Notes: a model not told the origin generated them from the letters alone. A stretch of 64,000 bases of DNA from Bordetella parapertussis (GCA_943331295.2 CALQLA020000011.1:1-64000), one strand, 5' to 3'; numbered from the stretch's first letter, positions 42,824 to 54,719 are shown. Numbers and translations: made by a program.

Positions 42824-43363
42824 TCATGCGCCGTACGCGGCGAGCTGGGGCAGGAGCGTGCCCTGCGCCGCGAGGATCAGCTCGCAGAGCTCGCGCACCG
42901 CGCCCTGGCCGCCGTCCTTCCGGGTGACGAAGTGCGCGCGCGCCTGCACCGCCGGCGGCGCGTGCGGCACGCTCACCGCGAGGCCGCAGCGGTTGAACAG
43001 CGGGACGTCGGGCAGGTCGTCGCCGATGTGCGCGCACGCTTCCGGCGGCAGCCCGAGCGTGGCGCGCAGCGCCTCCCAGGGCGTCAGCTTGTCCTCGGCG
43101 TCCAGCACCACGCGGGCGACGCCCAGCCGGCGCGCGCGATGAACGACCGACGGCGCGTTGCTGCCGGTGATCCACGCGACCTCGATCCCCGCGTGCAGCA
43201 GCATCTTGATGCCCTGGCCGTCCTGCGCCGAATAGGCCTTGGTCTCGTGGCCCAGGTCGTCGACGAAGATGCGGCAGTCGGTCAGCACGCCGTCCACGTC
43301 GCAGGTGAGGAGGCGGATCGCGCGCAGGCGCGCCGCCAGTCCGGCGTCGGGAGCCGCGTCCAT
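42824..43363 (-). CDS. kdsC: 3-deoxy-D-manno-octulosonate 8-phosphate phosphatase
   Basis: A 179-residue HAD III phosphatase, a tetramer that releases phosphate from KDO 8-phosphate. Motif I LLTCDVDGVLTDCRI, motif II WITGSNAPSVVHRA (the usual WITGRxS region), the Lys in EDKLTPWEAL, and motif IV HIGDDLPDVPLF are present. It touches kdsD as TGATG, coupling two consecutive-pathway enzymes. Confidence 0.95.
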   Translation of the reverse strand: MDAAPDAGLAARLRAIRLLTCDVDGVLTDCRIFVDDLGHETKAYSAQDGQGIKMLLHAGIEVAWITGSNAPSVVHRARRLGVARVVLDAEDKLTPWEALRATLGLPPEACAHIGDDLPDVPLFNRCGLAVSVPHAPPAVQARAHFVTRKDGGQGAVRELCELILAAQGTLLPQLAAYGA

Positions 43364-44430
43364 CAGACGATGCGCGCGCGGAAGAGGTCGTGCATGTGCA
43401 GCGCGCCGACCAGGCGCCCGCCCTCGTCGACGACGAGCAGGCACATCACGTTGGGCGGCGTCTCCATCAGCAGGACGCAGTCGATCGCGAGGCGCTCGGG
43501 GCCGATCGTGCGCGGAGTGCGCGTCATCACGTCGGCGACCTTCACCGCCGCCATGTCGCGCAGCCGGTCGACGCAGCGGCGCAGGTCGCCGTCGGTGAAG
43601 ATGCCGGCGACGCGGCCCGCCGCGTCGACGACGGCGGTCATGCCCATGCCCTTGCCGCTCATCTCGAGGACCGCCGCGGAGAGGCTCGCGTCGATGCCGA
43701 CGATCGGCAGGCTTCCGCCGCTCCGCATCACGTCGCGGACGTGCGTGAGCAGCCGGCGGCCCAGCGCGCCGCCCGGATGCGAGCGCGCGAAGTCGTCGAT
43801 CGAGAAGCCGCGGGCGTCGAGCACGGCCAGCGCCAGTGCGTCTCCCAGCGCCAGCGCGGCCGTGGTGCTCGCGGTCGGGGCGAGGCCCAGCGGGCATGCC
43901 TCGAGCGCGACGGCGGCGTCGAGATGGATGTCGGCGGCCTGCGCGAGCGACGAGCGCTCGTCGCCGGTCAGCGCGATGAGCCGGGCGCCCGCGCGTTTCA
44001 TGTGCGGCGTAAGCAGAACAAGTTCCTCGGTCTCGCCGGAGTTCGACAGCATCAGCACGACGTCGCCTTCCGCGACCATCCCGAGGTCGCCGTGGCTCGC
44101 TTCGGCCGGGTGCAGGAAGAACGCCGGCGTGCCGGTCGAGGCGAAGGTCGCGGCGAGCTTCCGCGCGATGTGGCCCGACTTGCCGATGCCGGAGACCACG
44201 ACCCGCCCGCGGCAGGCGAGGAGCAGGCCGACCGCGGCGACGAACGGCGCGCCCAGGCGCTGCGACAGCGCCGTGATCGCCGCGGCCTCGGTCGCGAGCA
44301 CGTTCCGGGCGATGGCGAGCGCGCGCGCGCCGTCCGGCGCGTGGCGGGCAGGCGCCTCGCCGGCGGCGGCAGGCGCGGCAGCCGCGGCAGTGGGAGCGCC
44401 GGGGGTGTCCGGACGCGTGGCAAGCTTCAT
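43363..44430 (-). CDS. kdsD: D-arabinose 5-phosphate isomerase
   Basis: A 355-residue enzyme with a sugar isomerase (SIS) domain (about 60-200, VVSGIGKSGHIARKLAAT and SNSGETEEL) and two CBS domains in the C-terminal third. It converts ribulose 5-phosphate to arabinose 5-phosphate for KDO. An Ala/Pro-rich N-terminal extension of about 35 residues precedes the usual start. The weak TATACT on the minus strand at about 44438 could be a -10. It leads the kds-lpt-rpoN run. Confidence 0.94.
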   Translation of the reverse strand: MKLATRPDTPGAPTAAAAAPAAAGEAPARHAPDGARALAIARNVLATEAAAITALSQRLGAPFVAAVGLLLACRGRVVVSGIGKSGHIARKLAATFASTGTPAFFLHPAEASHGDLGMVAEGDVVLMLSNSGETEELVLLTPHMKRAGARLIALTGDERSSLAQAADIHLDAAVALEACPLGLAPTASTTAALALGDALALAVLDARGFSIDDFARSHPGGALGRRLLTHVRDVMRSGGSLPIVGIDASLSAAVLEMSGKGMGMTAVVDAAGRVAGIFTDGDLRRCVDRLRDMAAVKVADVMTRTPRTIGPERLAIDCVLLMETPPNVMCLLVVDEGGRLVGALHMHDLFRARIV

Positions 44431-44581
44431 GCCAACGAGTATAACCCCGGCGTCGCAACGGGAGGCCCGGCAGGCTGACGGTATCGCGGAGGCCGGCCCC
44501 CGCACGCGTCGGGCGCGGGGCCGGAACGGGATTTTCGCTGTGCTACAGTCGGTGCGTCTCCCCCGTTTCGCCGCCCGCCCC

Positions 44582-46567
44582 ATGCCGCAGACGCTGCAAC
44601 TCATTCTGGTTCTGTTGGGGTGCGCGGTCGTGGTCATCGCGGCCTGCCGCGTGATCCGGCTGCCCCCGATCCTGGGCTACCTCGTGGTCGGGATCGCGGT
44701 CGGCCCGCACGCGCTCGCATGGGTGCCCGAAAGCGGCGGCACGAGCTACCTCGCCGAGTTCGGCATCGTGTTCCTGATGTTCTCGATCGGGCTAGAGTTC
44801 AGCCTGCCCCAGCTGAAGGCGATGCGCCGTGCCGTGTTCGGGCTCGGCCTCGCGCAGGTGGCGGTGACCACCGCGGCGGCCACGATCGCGCTGCCGCTCC
44901 TGGGCTACGGCTGGCAGGCGGGCTTCGCGCTGGGCGGCGCCGTTGCGATGAGTTCGACGGCGATCGTGTCGAAGCTGCTCGCCGAACGCATGGAGCTCGC
45001 GTCGCCGCACGGCCGCGACGTCATGGGCATCCTGTTGTTCCAGGACCTTGCCGTGGTGCTGTTCCTCATCGTCCTGCCGTCGCTGGGCAATGATGCCGGC
45101 GACCTCGCCTGGGCGCTCGCCGCGGCCGCCGCCAAGGCCGCCCTGGCGCTGGCGCTGATCCTGTTCCTCGGCCAGAAGCCGATGCGCGCGTGGTTCCACG
45201 TCGTCGCCAGGCAGCGCTCTTCCGAGCTCTTCATGCTGAACCTGCTGCTGATCACGCTGGGGCTGGCGGCGCTGACCGAGCTCGCCGGCCTGTCGCTCGC
45301 GCTGGGCGCGTTCCTCGCCGGCATGCTGATCGCGGAAACCGAGTTCCGGTACCAGGTCGAGGAGGACATCAAGCCCTTCCGCGACGTTCTGCTCGGGCTC
45401 TTCTTCGTCACCGTCGGCATGGTGCTCGACCTGTCCGTCGTGGCCTCGCACTGGCCGGCCGTCGTCGCGCTGCTGGTGCTGCCGATGCTGCTGAAGCTGG
45501 GACTGATCGTCGTGCTGTCGCGCGTGTTCGGCGCGCCGCTGGGGACGGCATTGCGCACCGGCTTCTACCTCGCGCAGGCGGGCGAGTTCGCGCTGGTGCT
45601 GCTGGCGCTCACGGTGAAGAACGGGATCGTGACGCCGGTGCTGGCGCAGCTGGTGCTGGCGGCGATCGTGCTGTCGATGCTGTCGGCGCCGCTGCTGATC
45701 CAGTTCTCGGAGCGGATCGTGCGCCGCTTCACCGCCAACGACTGGCTGGCGCGTGCCGCACAGATCACGCGGATCGCGGCGACGACGATGGCGCGGCAGG
45801 ACCACGTGCTGATCTGCGGCTTCGGGCGCAGCGGGCAGAACCTCGCGCGGCTGCTGGAGCGCGAGGACATCGCGTTCATCGCGCTCGACGCCGACCCGGA
45901 GCGCGTCCGCGAGGCCGCCGGCGACGGCGGCAACGTGGCCTACGGCGATGCCGGGCGACGGGAGGCGCTGCTCGCAGCCGGCGTGCTCAAGGCGCGCGCC
46001 GTCGCGATCACGTTCGCCGACACGGCGGTCGCGCTGAAGATCCTGCACCACGTCCACCAGCTGAAGCCGGAACTCCCGGTCATCGTCCGCACCATCGACG
46101 ACTCCGACATCGACCGGCTGCTGAAGGCGGGCGCGACCGAGGTCGTGCCGGAGGTGCAGGAGGGCAGCCTGATGCTGGCCTCGCACGCGCTGCTGCTGGT
46201 GGGCGTGCCGCTCACCCGGGTGCTGGCGCGCATCCGCTCGATCCGCGAGGAGCGCTACGGGCTGTTCCGCGGCTTCTACCACGGCGCGACCGACGCCGCC
46301 GATGCCGCCGAGAACCTGCAGGCGCGCCTGCACTCGGTGCCGCTGCAGGACCGCGCGTACGCGATTGGCCGCACGCTGTCCGCGGTCGGCCTCGACCCCG
46401 AGGTCGAGGTGACAGGCGTCCGGCGGCATGGCGCGCGGTCGACGGCGCCGACGCCGGGGTGGACGTTCGAGGCGGGCGACGTGGTGATCCTGCTCGGGCG
46501 GCCGGAGGGGCTTGCCCGGGCCGAGGAGCAACTGCTGCGCGGCCGGAGGCGTGCGCCGGCGTCGTGA
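44582..46567 (+). CDS. KefB/KefC-type cation:proton antiporter
   Basis: A 661-residue CPA2-family protein. About twelve transmembrane helices (1-400) carry FGIVFLMFSIGLEFSLPQL and LAGLSLALGAFLAGMLIAETE; then a TrkA-N nucleotide-binding domain begins with HVLICGFGRSGQNLARLLE (about 403-421) and a TrkA-C domain (about 575-650) follows. Homologues move potassium or sodium against protons; ligand control by glutathione is not evident. It is divergent from kdsD, as is common for this gene in Betaproteobacteria. Confidence 0.9.
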   Translation: MPQTLQLILVLLGCAVVVIAACRVIRLPPILGYLVVGIAVGPHALAWVPESGGTSYLAEFGIVFLMFSIGLEFSLPQLKAMRRAVFGLGLAQVAVTTAAATIALPLLGYGWQAGFALGGAVAMSSTAIVSKLLAERMELASPHGRDVMGILLFQDLAVVLFLIVLPSLGNDAGDLAWALAAAAAKAALALALILFLGQKPMRAWFHVVARQRSSELFMLNLLLITLGLAALTELAGLSLALGAFLAGMLIAETEFRYQVEEDIKPFRDVLLGLFFVTVGMVLDLSVVASHWPAVVALLVLPMLLKLGLIVVLSRVFGAPLGTALRTGFYLAQAGEFALVLLALTVKNGIVTPVLAQLVLAAIVLSMLSAPLLIQFSERIVRRFTANDWLARAAQITRIAATTMARQDHVLICGFGRSGQNLARLLEREDIAFIALDADPERVREAAGDGGNVAYGDAGRREALLAAGVLKARAVAITFADTAVALKILHHVHQLKPELPVIVRTIDDSDIDRLLKAGATEVVPEVQEGSLMLASHALLLVGVPLTRVLARIRSIREERYGLFRGFYHGATDAADAAENLQARLHSVPLQDRAYAIGRTLSAVGLDPEVEVTGVRRHGARSTAPTPGWTFEAGDVVILLGRPEGLARAEEQLLRGRRRAPAS

Positions 46568-46636
46568 CGCTCCGCCGCGAATCGGTTGCGGCGGCGCCAC
46601 GAAGGCCCGGGGGCGCGGGTAACTGACCGCCGGTCA

Positions 46637-46666
46637 TTGTGGCGGCGCAGGCATACCGGATACAAT
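46637..46666 (+). promoter_or_regulatory. Sigma-70-type promoter upstream of the mla operon
   Basis: TTGTGG (46637-46642), an 18-bp spacer and TACAAT (46661-46666), with a T-rich start region (GTCTTTTTTA) just after. The leader before mlaF would be under 20 nt. Confidence 0.5.
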
Positions 46667-46687
46667 TGCCGTCTTTTTTAGTCAGGA

Positions 46688-47527
46688 ATGCTTCCCATGC
46701 CGAATGCTGCCGGGCAGGCTGCCGCCGCGTCCGACCTCGCAGTCGAGCTCAACAGGGTGACGTTCGCGTACGACACGCGGACGATCCTGTCGGGAATCTC
46801 GATGCGCATTCCGCGCGGGAAGGTGGTCGCCATCATGGGCGGCTCGGGCTGCGGCAAGACCACGATCCTGCGCCTCATCGGCGGCCAGCTCCGCCCGCTC
46901 GAGGGCACGGTCACGGTCGCCGGCCAGTCGGTGCCCGACCTCGACCGCGACGCGCTGTTCGCGCTGCGCCGCCGTTGCGGGATGCTGTTCCAGTTCGGCG
47001 CGCTGTTCACCGACATGACGGTGTTCGAGAACGTCGCGTTCGCGATGCGCGAGCACACCGAGCTTCCCGAGCCCCTGGTCCGCGACCTCGTGCTGATGAA
47101 GCTGCACGCGGTCGGGCTGCGCGGCGCCGCCCAGCTGATGCCCTCCGAGCTTTCGGGCGGGATGGCGCGCCGCGTCGCGCTCGCGCGGGCGATCGCCCTC
47201 GATCCGATGCTCGTGATGTACGACGAGCCGTTCGCCGGGCTCGATCCGATCTCGCTGGGCGTGGTGGGCCAGCTGATCCGGCGGCTGAACGACGCGCTGG
47301 GCATCACGTCGGTCGTGGTCACGCACGACGTCTACGAGTCGCTGAAGATCGTCGACTACCTCTATTTCGTCTCGGAAGGCCGCATCGTCGCCGAGGGCAC
47401 GCCCGACGAGGTGCGCGGCTCGGCCGACGTGTTCGTCCGGCAGTTCGTCGACGGCGAGGCCGACGGCCCGGTGCCCTTCCATTACCCGGCGCGCGACTAC
47501 CGGGAACAGCTGCTCGCCGATGCCTAG
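46688..47527 (+). CDS. mlaF: MlaF, ATPase of the phospholipid transporter
   Basis: A 279-residue ABC ATPase of the Mla system, which returns misplaced phospholipids from the outer to the inner membrane. Walker [10 protein letters not shown], signature [16 protein letters not shown] and Walker [12 protein letters not shown] are visible, as is the Mla-type [19 protein letters not shown]. An ATG three codons in (46697) is an alternative start. The end overlaps mlaE by 8 bp. Confidence 0.95.
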   Translation: MLPMPNAAGQAAAASDLAVELNRVTFAYDTRTILSGISMRIPRGKVVAIMGGSGCGKTTILRLIGGQLRPLEGTVTVAGQSVPDLDRDALFALRRRCGMLFQFGALFTDMTVFENVAFAMREHTELPEPLVRDLVLMKLHAVGLRGAAQLMPSELSGGMARRVALARAIALDPMLVMYDEPFAGLDPISLGVVGQLIRRLNDALGITSVVVTHDVYESLKIVDYLYFVSEGRIVAEGTPDEVRGSADVFVRQFVDGEADGPVPFHYPARDYREQLLADA

Positions 47528-48320
47528 CGCCGTGATTGCGTCCGCCTTCCGCCGCGTCGGCGCGGCCACGATCGGCGTGATCGCGCGCCTCGGCTTCCTC
47601 GCGCGCTTCTTCGTCGCGGTGCTGGTCCACTCGCCGGCCGCGTTCCGCCGGCTGCAGCTCACGCTGCGCGAGATCTACTTCTCGGGCGTGCTGTCGCTCG
47701 TCATCATCCTCGTCTCGGGGCTCTTCGTCGGGATGGTGCTGGCGCTGCAGGGCTACGACGTGCTGACGCGCTACGGCGCCGACGAATCGCTGGGCGTCCT
47801 CGTCTCGCTGTCGCTGGTGCGGGAGCTCGGTCCCGTCGTCGCCGGCCTGCTGTTCGCCAGCCGCGCCGGCAGCGCGATCACGGCGGAGATCGGCCTCATG
47901 AAGGCGACCGAGCAGCTCTCCGCGATGGAGATGATGGCGGTCGACCCGCTGGCGCGCGTCGTCGCGCCCCGCTTCTGGGGCGGCGTCGTGTCGATGCCGC
48001 TCCTCGCGGCGCTGTTCTCGACGCTGGGCATCTACGGCGCCTACCTCGTCGGCGTCAAGCTGATCGGGATCGACGCCGGCGCGTTCTGGGGCAACATGCA
48101 GGCCGCCGTCGACTTTCGCAGCGACATCGTCAACGGCATCATCAAGAGTTTCGTTTTCGGGGTGGCGGTCAGCCTGATCGCCGTGTTCGAGGGCTACGAC
48201 GCCAAGCCGACGGCAGAGGGGGTGTCGACCGCGACGACCCGCACCGTGGTCGAGAGCTCGCTCGCGATCCTGGCGCTCGATTTCGTGCTGACCGTATTCA
48301 TGTTCCACGGGGTGAGGTAG
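47520..48320 (+). CDS. mlaE: MlaE, permease of the phospholipid transporter
   Basis: A 266-residue inner-membrane protein with about five to six hydrophobic segments. [41 protein letters not shown] and the C-terminal [23 protein letters not shown] match MlaE permeases. It forms the membrane core with MlaF, MlaD and MlaB. A 52-bp gap separates it from mlaD. Confidence 0.95.
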   Translation: MPSAVIASAFRRVGAATIGVIARLGFLARFFVAVLVHSPAAFRRLQLTLREIYFSGVLSLVIILVSGLFVGMVLALQGYDVLTRYGADESLGVLVSLSLVRELGPVVAGLLFASRAGSAITAEIGLMKATEQLSAMEMMAVDPLARVVAPRFWGGVVSMPLLAALFSTLGIYGAYLVGVKLIGIDAGAFWGNMQAAVDFRSDIVNGIIKSFVFGVAVSLIAVFEGYDAKPTAEGVSTATTRTVVESSLAILALDFVLTVFMFHGVR

Positions 48321-48372
48321 AGGCAATGAGGGCATTCACGCAGCGCCGGACGACATCCTCCGGGGGCCGGGC

Positions 48373-48840
48373 ATGAACCGGTCGACCATCGACCTGTGGG
48401 TCGGCATCTTCGTCGCGATCGGGCTGGGCGCGATCCTCTTCCTCGCGCTCAAGGTGGGCAACCTCGTCAGCTTCGGCAGCACGCCGGGCTACCGGCTCGT
48501 GGCGAACTTCGACAACATCGGCGGCCTCAAGCTGCGCGCGCCGGTGAAGGCGGCGGGCATCGTCGTCGGCCGCGTCGAGGGCGTGCGGCTCGACCCGGCG
48601 ACCTACCAGGCCGTCGTCACGATGAAGATCGACAACGGCAACGAGTTCACCGCCGACACGATCGCGTCGATCCTCACCTCGGGCCTGCTCGGCGAGGTGT
48701 ACATCGGGCTCGATGCCGGCGGCGACCCCAAGATGCTGGCCGACAACGGGAAGATCATGAAGACGCAATCGGCGGTCGTGCTGGAGAAGCTCATCGGCCA
48801 GTTCCTGTACGACAAGGCCGGCAGCGGGGGCGGCAAGTGA
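48373..48840 (+). CDS. mlaD: MlaD, MCE-domain lipid-binding protein
   Basis: A 155-residue protein with one N-terminal transmembrane helix (about 8-28) and a single MCE domain (GYRLVANFDNIGGLKLRAPVKAAGIVVGRVE). MlaD hexamers form the periplasmic ring above MlaE. The C-terminal LEKLIGQFLYD helix that closes the pore is present, then a Gly/Lys tail. Confidence 0.95.
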   Translation: MNRSTIDLWVGIFVAIGLGAILFLALKVGNLVSFGSTPGYRLVANFDNIGGLKLRAPVKAAGIVVGRVEGVRLDPATYQAVVTMKIDNGNEFTADTIASILTSGLLGEVYIGLDAGGDPKMLADNGKIMKTQSAVVLEKLIGQFLYDKAGSGGGK

Positions 48841-49559
48841 GCGCCGGCATGCGGCGCGGCTCCCGGGCCCGGACGGCCCTGCTGGCCATGGCGGCCGGCG
48901 GGGTGCTGCTCTCGGGCTGCGCGATGGGGCCGTCGCGGGAGGATCCGTTCGAGCCCGTGAACCGCGTGATGTTCGAGGTGCACGAAGCCGCCGACAAGGT
49001 GGTGATGAAGCCCATCGTCGACGTCTACACCGCGGTGGTGCCGAAGCTCGTGCGCACCGGCGTGTCGAACTTCTTCAACAACATCGACGACCTGTTCTCG
49101 GGCATCAACGCGCTGCTGCAGGGCAAGACCGAGAAGGCCGGCAACGACTTCGGCCGCGTGCTCCTCAACACCCTGGTGATGGGCGGCATCTTCGACCTCG
49201 CCTCCGACATCGGCATCGAGCGCGGCAACGAGGATTTCGGGCAGACGTTCGGCTTCTGGGGTTTCCCGCAGGGGCCGTACCTGTTCGTGCCGATCTTCGG
49301 GCCGACGACGGTGCGCGACGGCGCGGGCATCATCACCCGGCTCGCCGTCGGGCCGGTGGGTTTCCTGCCCGAGGTGGCGGTCCGCAACTCGATCTACGGC
49401 CTGGGCGCGGTCGACATCCGCTACCAGGTCGGCGACGCGCTGTCGATCGCCGACACCGCGGCGCTCGACAAGTACCGGTTCATCCGCAACGCCTACCTGC
49501 AGCGCAGGCTGTATCTCACCTGGGACGGCAAGCCGGTGCCCGAAAAAGAAGAGGAATGA
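48837..49559 (+). CDS. mlaA: MlaA (VacJ), outer-membrane lipoprotein of the Mla pathway
   Basis: A 240-residue lipoprotein with lipobox LLSGC (Cys about 27) and the MlaA hallmarks DPFEPVNRVMFEVHEAAD, RTGVSNFFNNIDD, and FGQTFGFWGFPQGPYLFVPIFGPTTVRDGAG. It removes phospholipids from the outer leaflet and hands them to MlaC. The start is GTG 48837, overlapping mlaD (GTGA); ATG 48849 is an alternative. In E. coli mlaA lies elsewhere, but inclusion in the operon is usual in Betaproteobacteria. Confidence 0.94.
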   Translation: MSAGMRRGSRARTALLAMAAGGVLLSGCAMGPSREDPFEPVNRVMFEVHEAADKVVMKPIVDVYTAVVPKLVRTGVSNFFNNIDDLFSGINALLQGKTEKAGNDFGRVLLNTLVMGGIFDLASDIGIERGNEDFGQTFGFWGFPQGPYLFVPIFGPTTVRDGAGIITRLAVGPVGFLPEVAVRNSIYGLGAVDIRYQVGDALSIADTAALDKYRFIRNAYLQRRLYLTWDGKPVPEKEEE

Positions 49560-50191
49560 CGATGCTTCGATTCAATCTCTGGCTGCGCCGCGTCGCGGCG
49601 CTGGTCGCCGTGGCGGGCTTCGTCGCGGCCGCGCCCGCCCAGGCGCAGGAAGGCCCCGAGGCGCTGGTCAAGCGCGTCACCGAGGAGGTCCTGGCGACGA
49701 TCAAGGGCGACCCGCAGATCCAGGCCGGCAACCAGGCCCGCATCCGCGAGATCATGGAGACGAAGCTGCTGCCCAACTTCGACTTCGGCCGCATGACCGC
49801 GCTGGCGATGGGGCGCAACTGGAAGAGCGCCACCCCCGAGCAGCAGCAGCGGCTTACCGACGAGTTCCGGACGCTGCTCGTGCGGACCTACTCGGGCGCG
49901 CTCAACAGGTACCGCGACGAGACGATCGAGTTCAAGCCGCTGCGGATGAACCCGGGCGACACCGACGTCATCGTGCGCACCGCGGTGATCCGCGCGGGCG
50001 GCGCGCCGGTCCAGATCGACTACAGCATGGCGAAGACGCCGGCGGGCTGGAAGGCCTACGACGTCATCGTCGGCGGCGTCTCGCTGGTCACCAACTACCG
50101 CGACGAGTTCAACGAGCAGATCAAGGCCGGCGGCGTCGACGGCCTGCTGAAGGTGCTTGCCGACAAGAACAAGGGAGCGCCCGCGAAGTGA
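49556..50191 (+). CDS. mlaC: MlaC, periplasmic phospholipid shuttle
   Basis: A 211-residue periplasmic protein of the Ttg2/MlaC family. The signal peptide ends near APAQAQ (about 31), and the mature domain has NFDFGRMTALAMGRNWKSATPEQQQRLTDEFRTLLVRTY and the C-terminal GGVSLVTNYRDEFNEQI. It carries lipid between MlaA and MlaD. The ATG overlaps the mlaA stop, and its own stop overlaps mlaB. Confidence 0.95.
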   Translation: MTMLRFNLWLRRVAALVAVAGFVAAAPAQAQEGPEALVKRVTEEVLATIKGDPQIQAGNQARIREIMETKLLPNFDFGRMTALAMGRNWKSATPEQQQRLTDEFRTLLVRTYSGALNRYRDETIEFKPLRMNPGDTDVIVRTAVIRAGGAPVQIDYSMAKTPAGWKAYDVIVGGVSLVTNYRDEFNEQIKAGGVDGLLKVLADKNKGAPAK

Positions 50192-50508
50192 TCGGGACGC
50201 CCGGCGCCGACGACGGCGCGGCCGGATTCTTCTGCACCGACGACTGCTCGCGCTGGCGCGCGGTCGGCGTGCTCACGTTCGACAACGCGAGCCCCGTGAT
50301 GGAGGCGGCCACCGCGCTGCCGCTGCCGTCGACCGGCGTGGTCGACTGCGCGGGCATCACGGCCGTCGATTCGGCGGCGGTCGCCGTGCTGCTCGCGCTG
50401 AAGCGCCGCGCGACGGCGCACGGCGCCACGCTCGCCTTCGTCAACGCGCCGCCGTCGCTCGCGAAGCTGGCCGAACTCTACGACGTCGAGGGCCTGCTCG
50501 AGGCGTGA
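50188..50508 (+). CDS. mlaB: MlaB, STAS-domain subunit of the phospholipid transporter
   Basis: A 106-residue single STAS domain with VDCAGITAVDSAAVAVLLALKRRA as its core, including the Ser in the usual position. MlaB binds MlaF and is needed for complex assembly. Start is GTG 50188 overlapping the mlaC stop (GTGA). The first 20 residues (with a Cys pair, FFCTDDC) extend beyond the E. coli protein. Confidence 0.88.
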   Translation: MIGTPGADDGAAGFFCTDDCSRWRAVGVLTFDNASPVMEAATALPLPSTGVVDCAGITAVDSAAVAVLLALKRRATAHGATLAFVNAPPSLAKLAELYDVEGLLEA

Positions 50509-50583
50509 TCCCCTCGCCGGCGCTGCGCCGGCACCGCCCCGTCGAAGAAGCCCCCGCCGTCATTCCCGCGCCCCGCCCCCCCC

Positions 50584-51516
50584 ATGCCTCCCGCCGTACA
50601 GGCCGTCAACGTCGCCCGCCGCTTCGGCACAGTGCAGGCGCTGGCCGGCGTCGACCTCGAGGTGGCGGAAGGCGAGTTCTTCGGCCTGCTGGGCCCCAAC
50701 GGGGCCGGCAAGACCACGCTGATCTCGATCCTCGCCGGGCTGACGCGCGCCGACAGCGGCACGGCCCGCGTGCTCGGCCACGACGTGGTGTCCGACTACC
50801 GCGCTGCCCGGCGCAAGCTGGGCGTCGTGCCGCAGGAACTGGTGTTCGACCCCTTCTTCACGGTGCGCGAGACGCTGCGGATCCAGTCGGGCTACTTCGG
50901 CATCCGCAGGAACGACGACTGGATCGACGAGATCCTGCACCACCTCGACCTCACCGCGAAGGCGAACGCCAACATGCGCTCGCTGTCGGGCGGGATGAAG
51001 CGCCGGGTGCTGGTCGGCCAGGCGCTGGTGCACAAGCCGCCGGTCATCATCCTCGACGAGCCCACCGCGGGTGTCGACGTCGAGCTGCGCCAGAGCCTCT
51101 GGGCCTTCATCCGGAAACTGAACCGCGACGGCCACACGATCATCCTGACCACCCACTACCTCGAGGAAGCCGAGGCGCTGTGCGGGCGGATCGCGATGCT
51201 GAAGGCCGGCCGGGTTGTCGCGCTCGACACCAAGCAGGCGCTGCTGTCGCGCTTCGCGGGGCTCACCGTGCGCCTCGTCGCCGACCGCGTGCCGGCCGCC
51301 TGGCAGGCCAGGATCGTCCGCCAGGACGCGGGCATCCACTTCATCGGCCTCGACCGCTACGCCGACCTCGAGGCGCTGCTCGCCGCGCTGCGCGAGGACG
51401 GCATCGCGATCGCCGAGCTCGCGCTGCAGGAGACCGACCTCGAGCAGGTGTTCCTGCGGATCATGGGCGGCGAGCGCGGCAACGCGCCGGCCGCGGCCGC
51501 CGGGGGAGGGCGCTGA
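50584..51516 (+). CDS. ABC exporter ATPase (YadG-like)
   Basis: A 310-residue ABC-2-type ATPase. Walker [16 protein letters not shown], signature LSGGMKRRVLVGQALV, Walker B VIILDEPTAG and an accessory C-terminal domain (about 225-310) are present. It pairs with the permease that follows (TGATG overlap). This two-gene exporter sits after mlaB in many Burkholderiales; the substrate is not known. Confidence 0.9.
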   Translation: MPPAVQAVNVARRFGTVQALAGVDLEVAEGEFFGLLGPNGAGKTTLISILAGLTRADSGTARVLGHDVVSDYRAARRKLGVVPQELVFDPFFTVRETLRIQSGYFGIRRNDDWIDEILHHLDLTAKANANMRSLSGGMKRRVLVGQALVHKPPVIILDEPTAGVDVELRQSLWAFIRKLNRDGHTIILTTHYLEEAEALCGRIAMLKAGRVVALDTKQALLSRFAGLTVRLVADRVPAAWQARIVRQDAGIHFIGLDRYADLEALLAALREDGIAIAELALQETDLEQVFLRIMGGERGNAPAAAAGGGR

Positions 51517-52289
51517 TGTTCCAGGATGCCGGCTGGCCGACACTCCTCTACAAGGAGCTGCTGCGGTTCTGGAAGGTGAGCTTACAGACTATCCTCGCGC
51601 CGGTCGTCACGTCGCTGCTGTACCTGCTCATCTTCTCGCACGTGCTGGAGTCGAACATCTCGGTGTTCGGCGGCAAGGTCCGCTACACCGAGTTCCTGGT
51701 GCCGGGACTGGTGATGATGTCGGTGCTGCAGAATTCCTTCGCCAACAGCTCGTCGTCGCTGATCCAGTCGAAGATCACCGGCAACATCATCTTCTTCCTG
51801 CTGCCGCCGATCTCCCCGCTCGAGCTGTTCGTCGCCTACGTCGGCGGGGCGATGGTGCGGGGCATCGTCGTCGGCTCCGGCGTCTTCATCGTGACGATCT
51901 TCTTCGTGCCGTCGCTGATCCTGATGCCGCATCCCTTCTGGGCGCTCGCGTTCGCGCTGCTGGGCAGCGCGATCCTGGGTACGCTGGGCCTCATCGCCGG
52001 CATTTCCGCGGAGAAGTTCGACCAGCTCTCCGCCTTCCAGAACTTCATCATCATGCCGCTCACGTTCCTCTCAGGCGTGTTCTACTCGATCCACACGCTG
52101 CCGCCGTTCTGGCAGGCGCTGTCGCACTTCAATCCCTTCTTCTATATGATCGACGGCTTCCGCTACGGGTTCTTCGGGCTCTCGGACGTGCCGCCGCTGA
52201 TGAGCCTCGGCATCGTCGCCGGCTGCTGCCTCGCGCTGTCGACGCTGACCCTGGTCCTGCTGCGCCGCGGCTGGCGGCTGCGGTACTGA
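51516..52289 (+). CDS. ABC-2-type exporter permease (YadH-like)
   Basis: A 257-residue protein with six predicted transmembrane helices, including FVAYVGGAMVRGIVVGSGVFIVT and the ABC-2 signature region LPPFWQALSHFNPFFYMIDGFRYGFFG near the end. It partners the ATPase gene with which it overlaps. Its homologues are annotated in multidrug, polysaccharide or lipid export; nothing here chooses between them. Confidence 0.9.
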   Translation: MFQDAGWPTLLYKELLRFWKVSLQTILAPVVTSLLYLLIFSHVLESNISVFGGKVRYTEFLVPGLVMMSVLQNSFANSSSSLIQSKITGNIIFFLLPPISPLELFVAYVGGAMVRGIVVGSGVFIVTIFFVPSLILMPHPFWALAFALLGSAILGTLGLIAGISAEKFDQLSAFQNFIIMPLTFLSGVFYSIHTLPPFWQALSHFNPFFYMIDGFRYGFFGLSDVPPLMSLGIVAGCCLALSTLTLVLLRRGWRLRY

Positions 52290-52383
52290 CGCCCCGCCCC
52301 GGGCGCCGCGCCGCGCGACCCGCGGGCGGGCGCTCCCACCCCTGCGCCCCGACTGCATTCACCGCAACCACGCGAGACCCACC

Positions 52384-52647
52384 ATGGCCACCGCCGAATC
52401 CATCGAACATTCCATCGCCGCAGGGCTTGCCTGCACGCACCTCGTCGTGGGGGGCGACGGCCACCACTGGGAGGCCGTGATCGTCAGCCCGGCGTTCGAG
52501 GGCCTGTCGAAGATCCGCCAGCACCAGCTCGTCTACGCTGCGCTGGGCGACCGGATGCGCGAGGAGATCCACGCATTGTCGATGACGACGCTCACGCCGG
52601 CGCAGTGGGAAGCCGCGCAACGGGAACAGGCGCAAGGAAGCCGCTAG
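52384..52647 (+). CDS. ibaG: BolA/IbaG-family protein
   Basis: An 87-residue BolA-like protein. HLVVGGDGHHWEAVIVSPAFEGLSKIRQHQLVYAALGDRM covers the loop and helix-turn-helix; the conserved His in QHQLVYAAL can ligand an iron-sulfur cluster with a monothiol glutaredoxin. The place right before murA is that of ibaG (YrbA). Its TAG stop touches the TTG start of murA. Confidence 0.88.
   Translation: MATAESIEHSIAAGLACTHLVVGGDGHHWEAVIVSPAFEGLSKIRQHQLVYAALGDRMREEIHALSMTTLTPAQWEAAQREQAQGSR

Positions 52648-54719
<2,072 letters not shown>

Noticed and set aside
41774-46567. A 1597-codon plus-strand open frame running antisense to lptA, lptC, kdsC and kdsD before entering the KefB-type gene
   Set aside because: It is a by-product of very high GC content: antisense frames of GC-rich genes lack stops. 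Only the part from 44582 shows real protein families.
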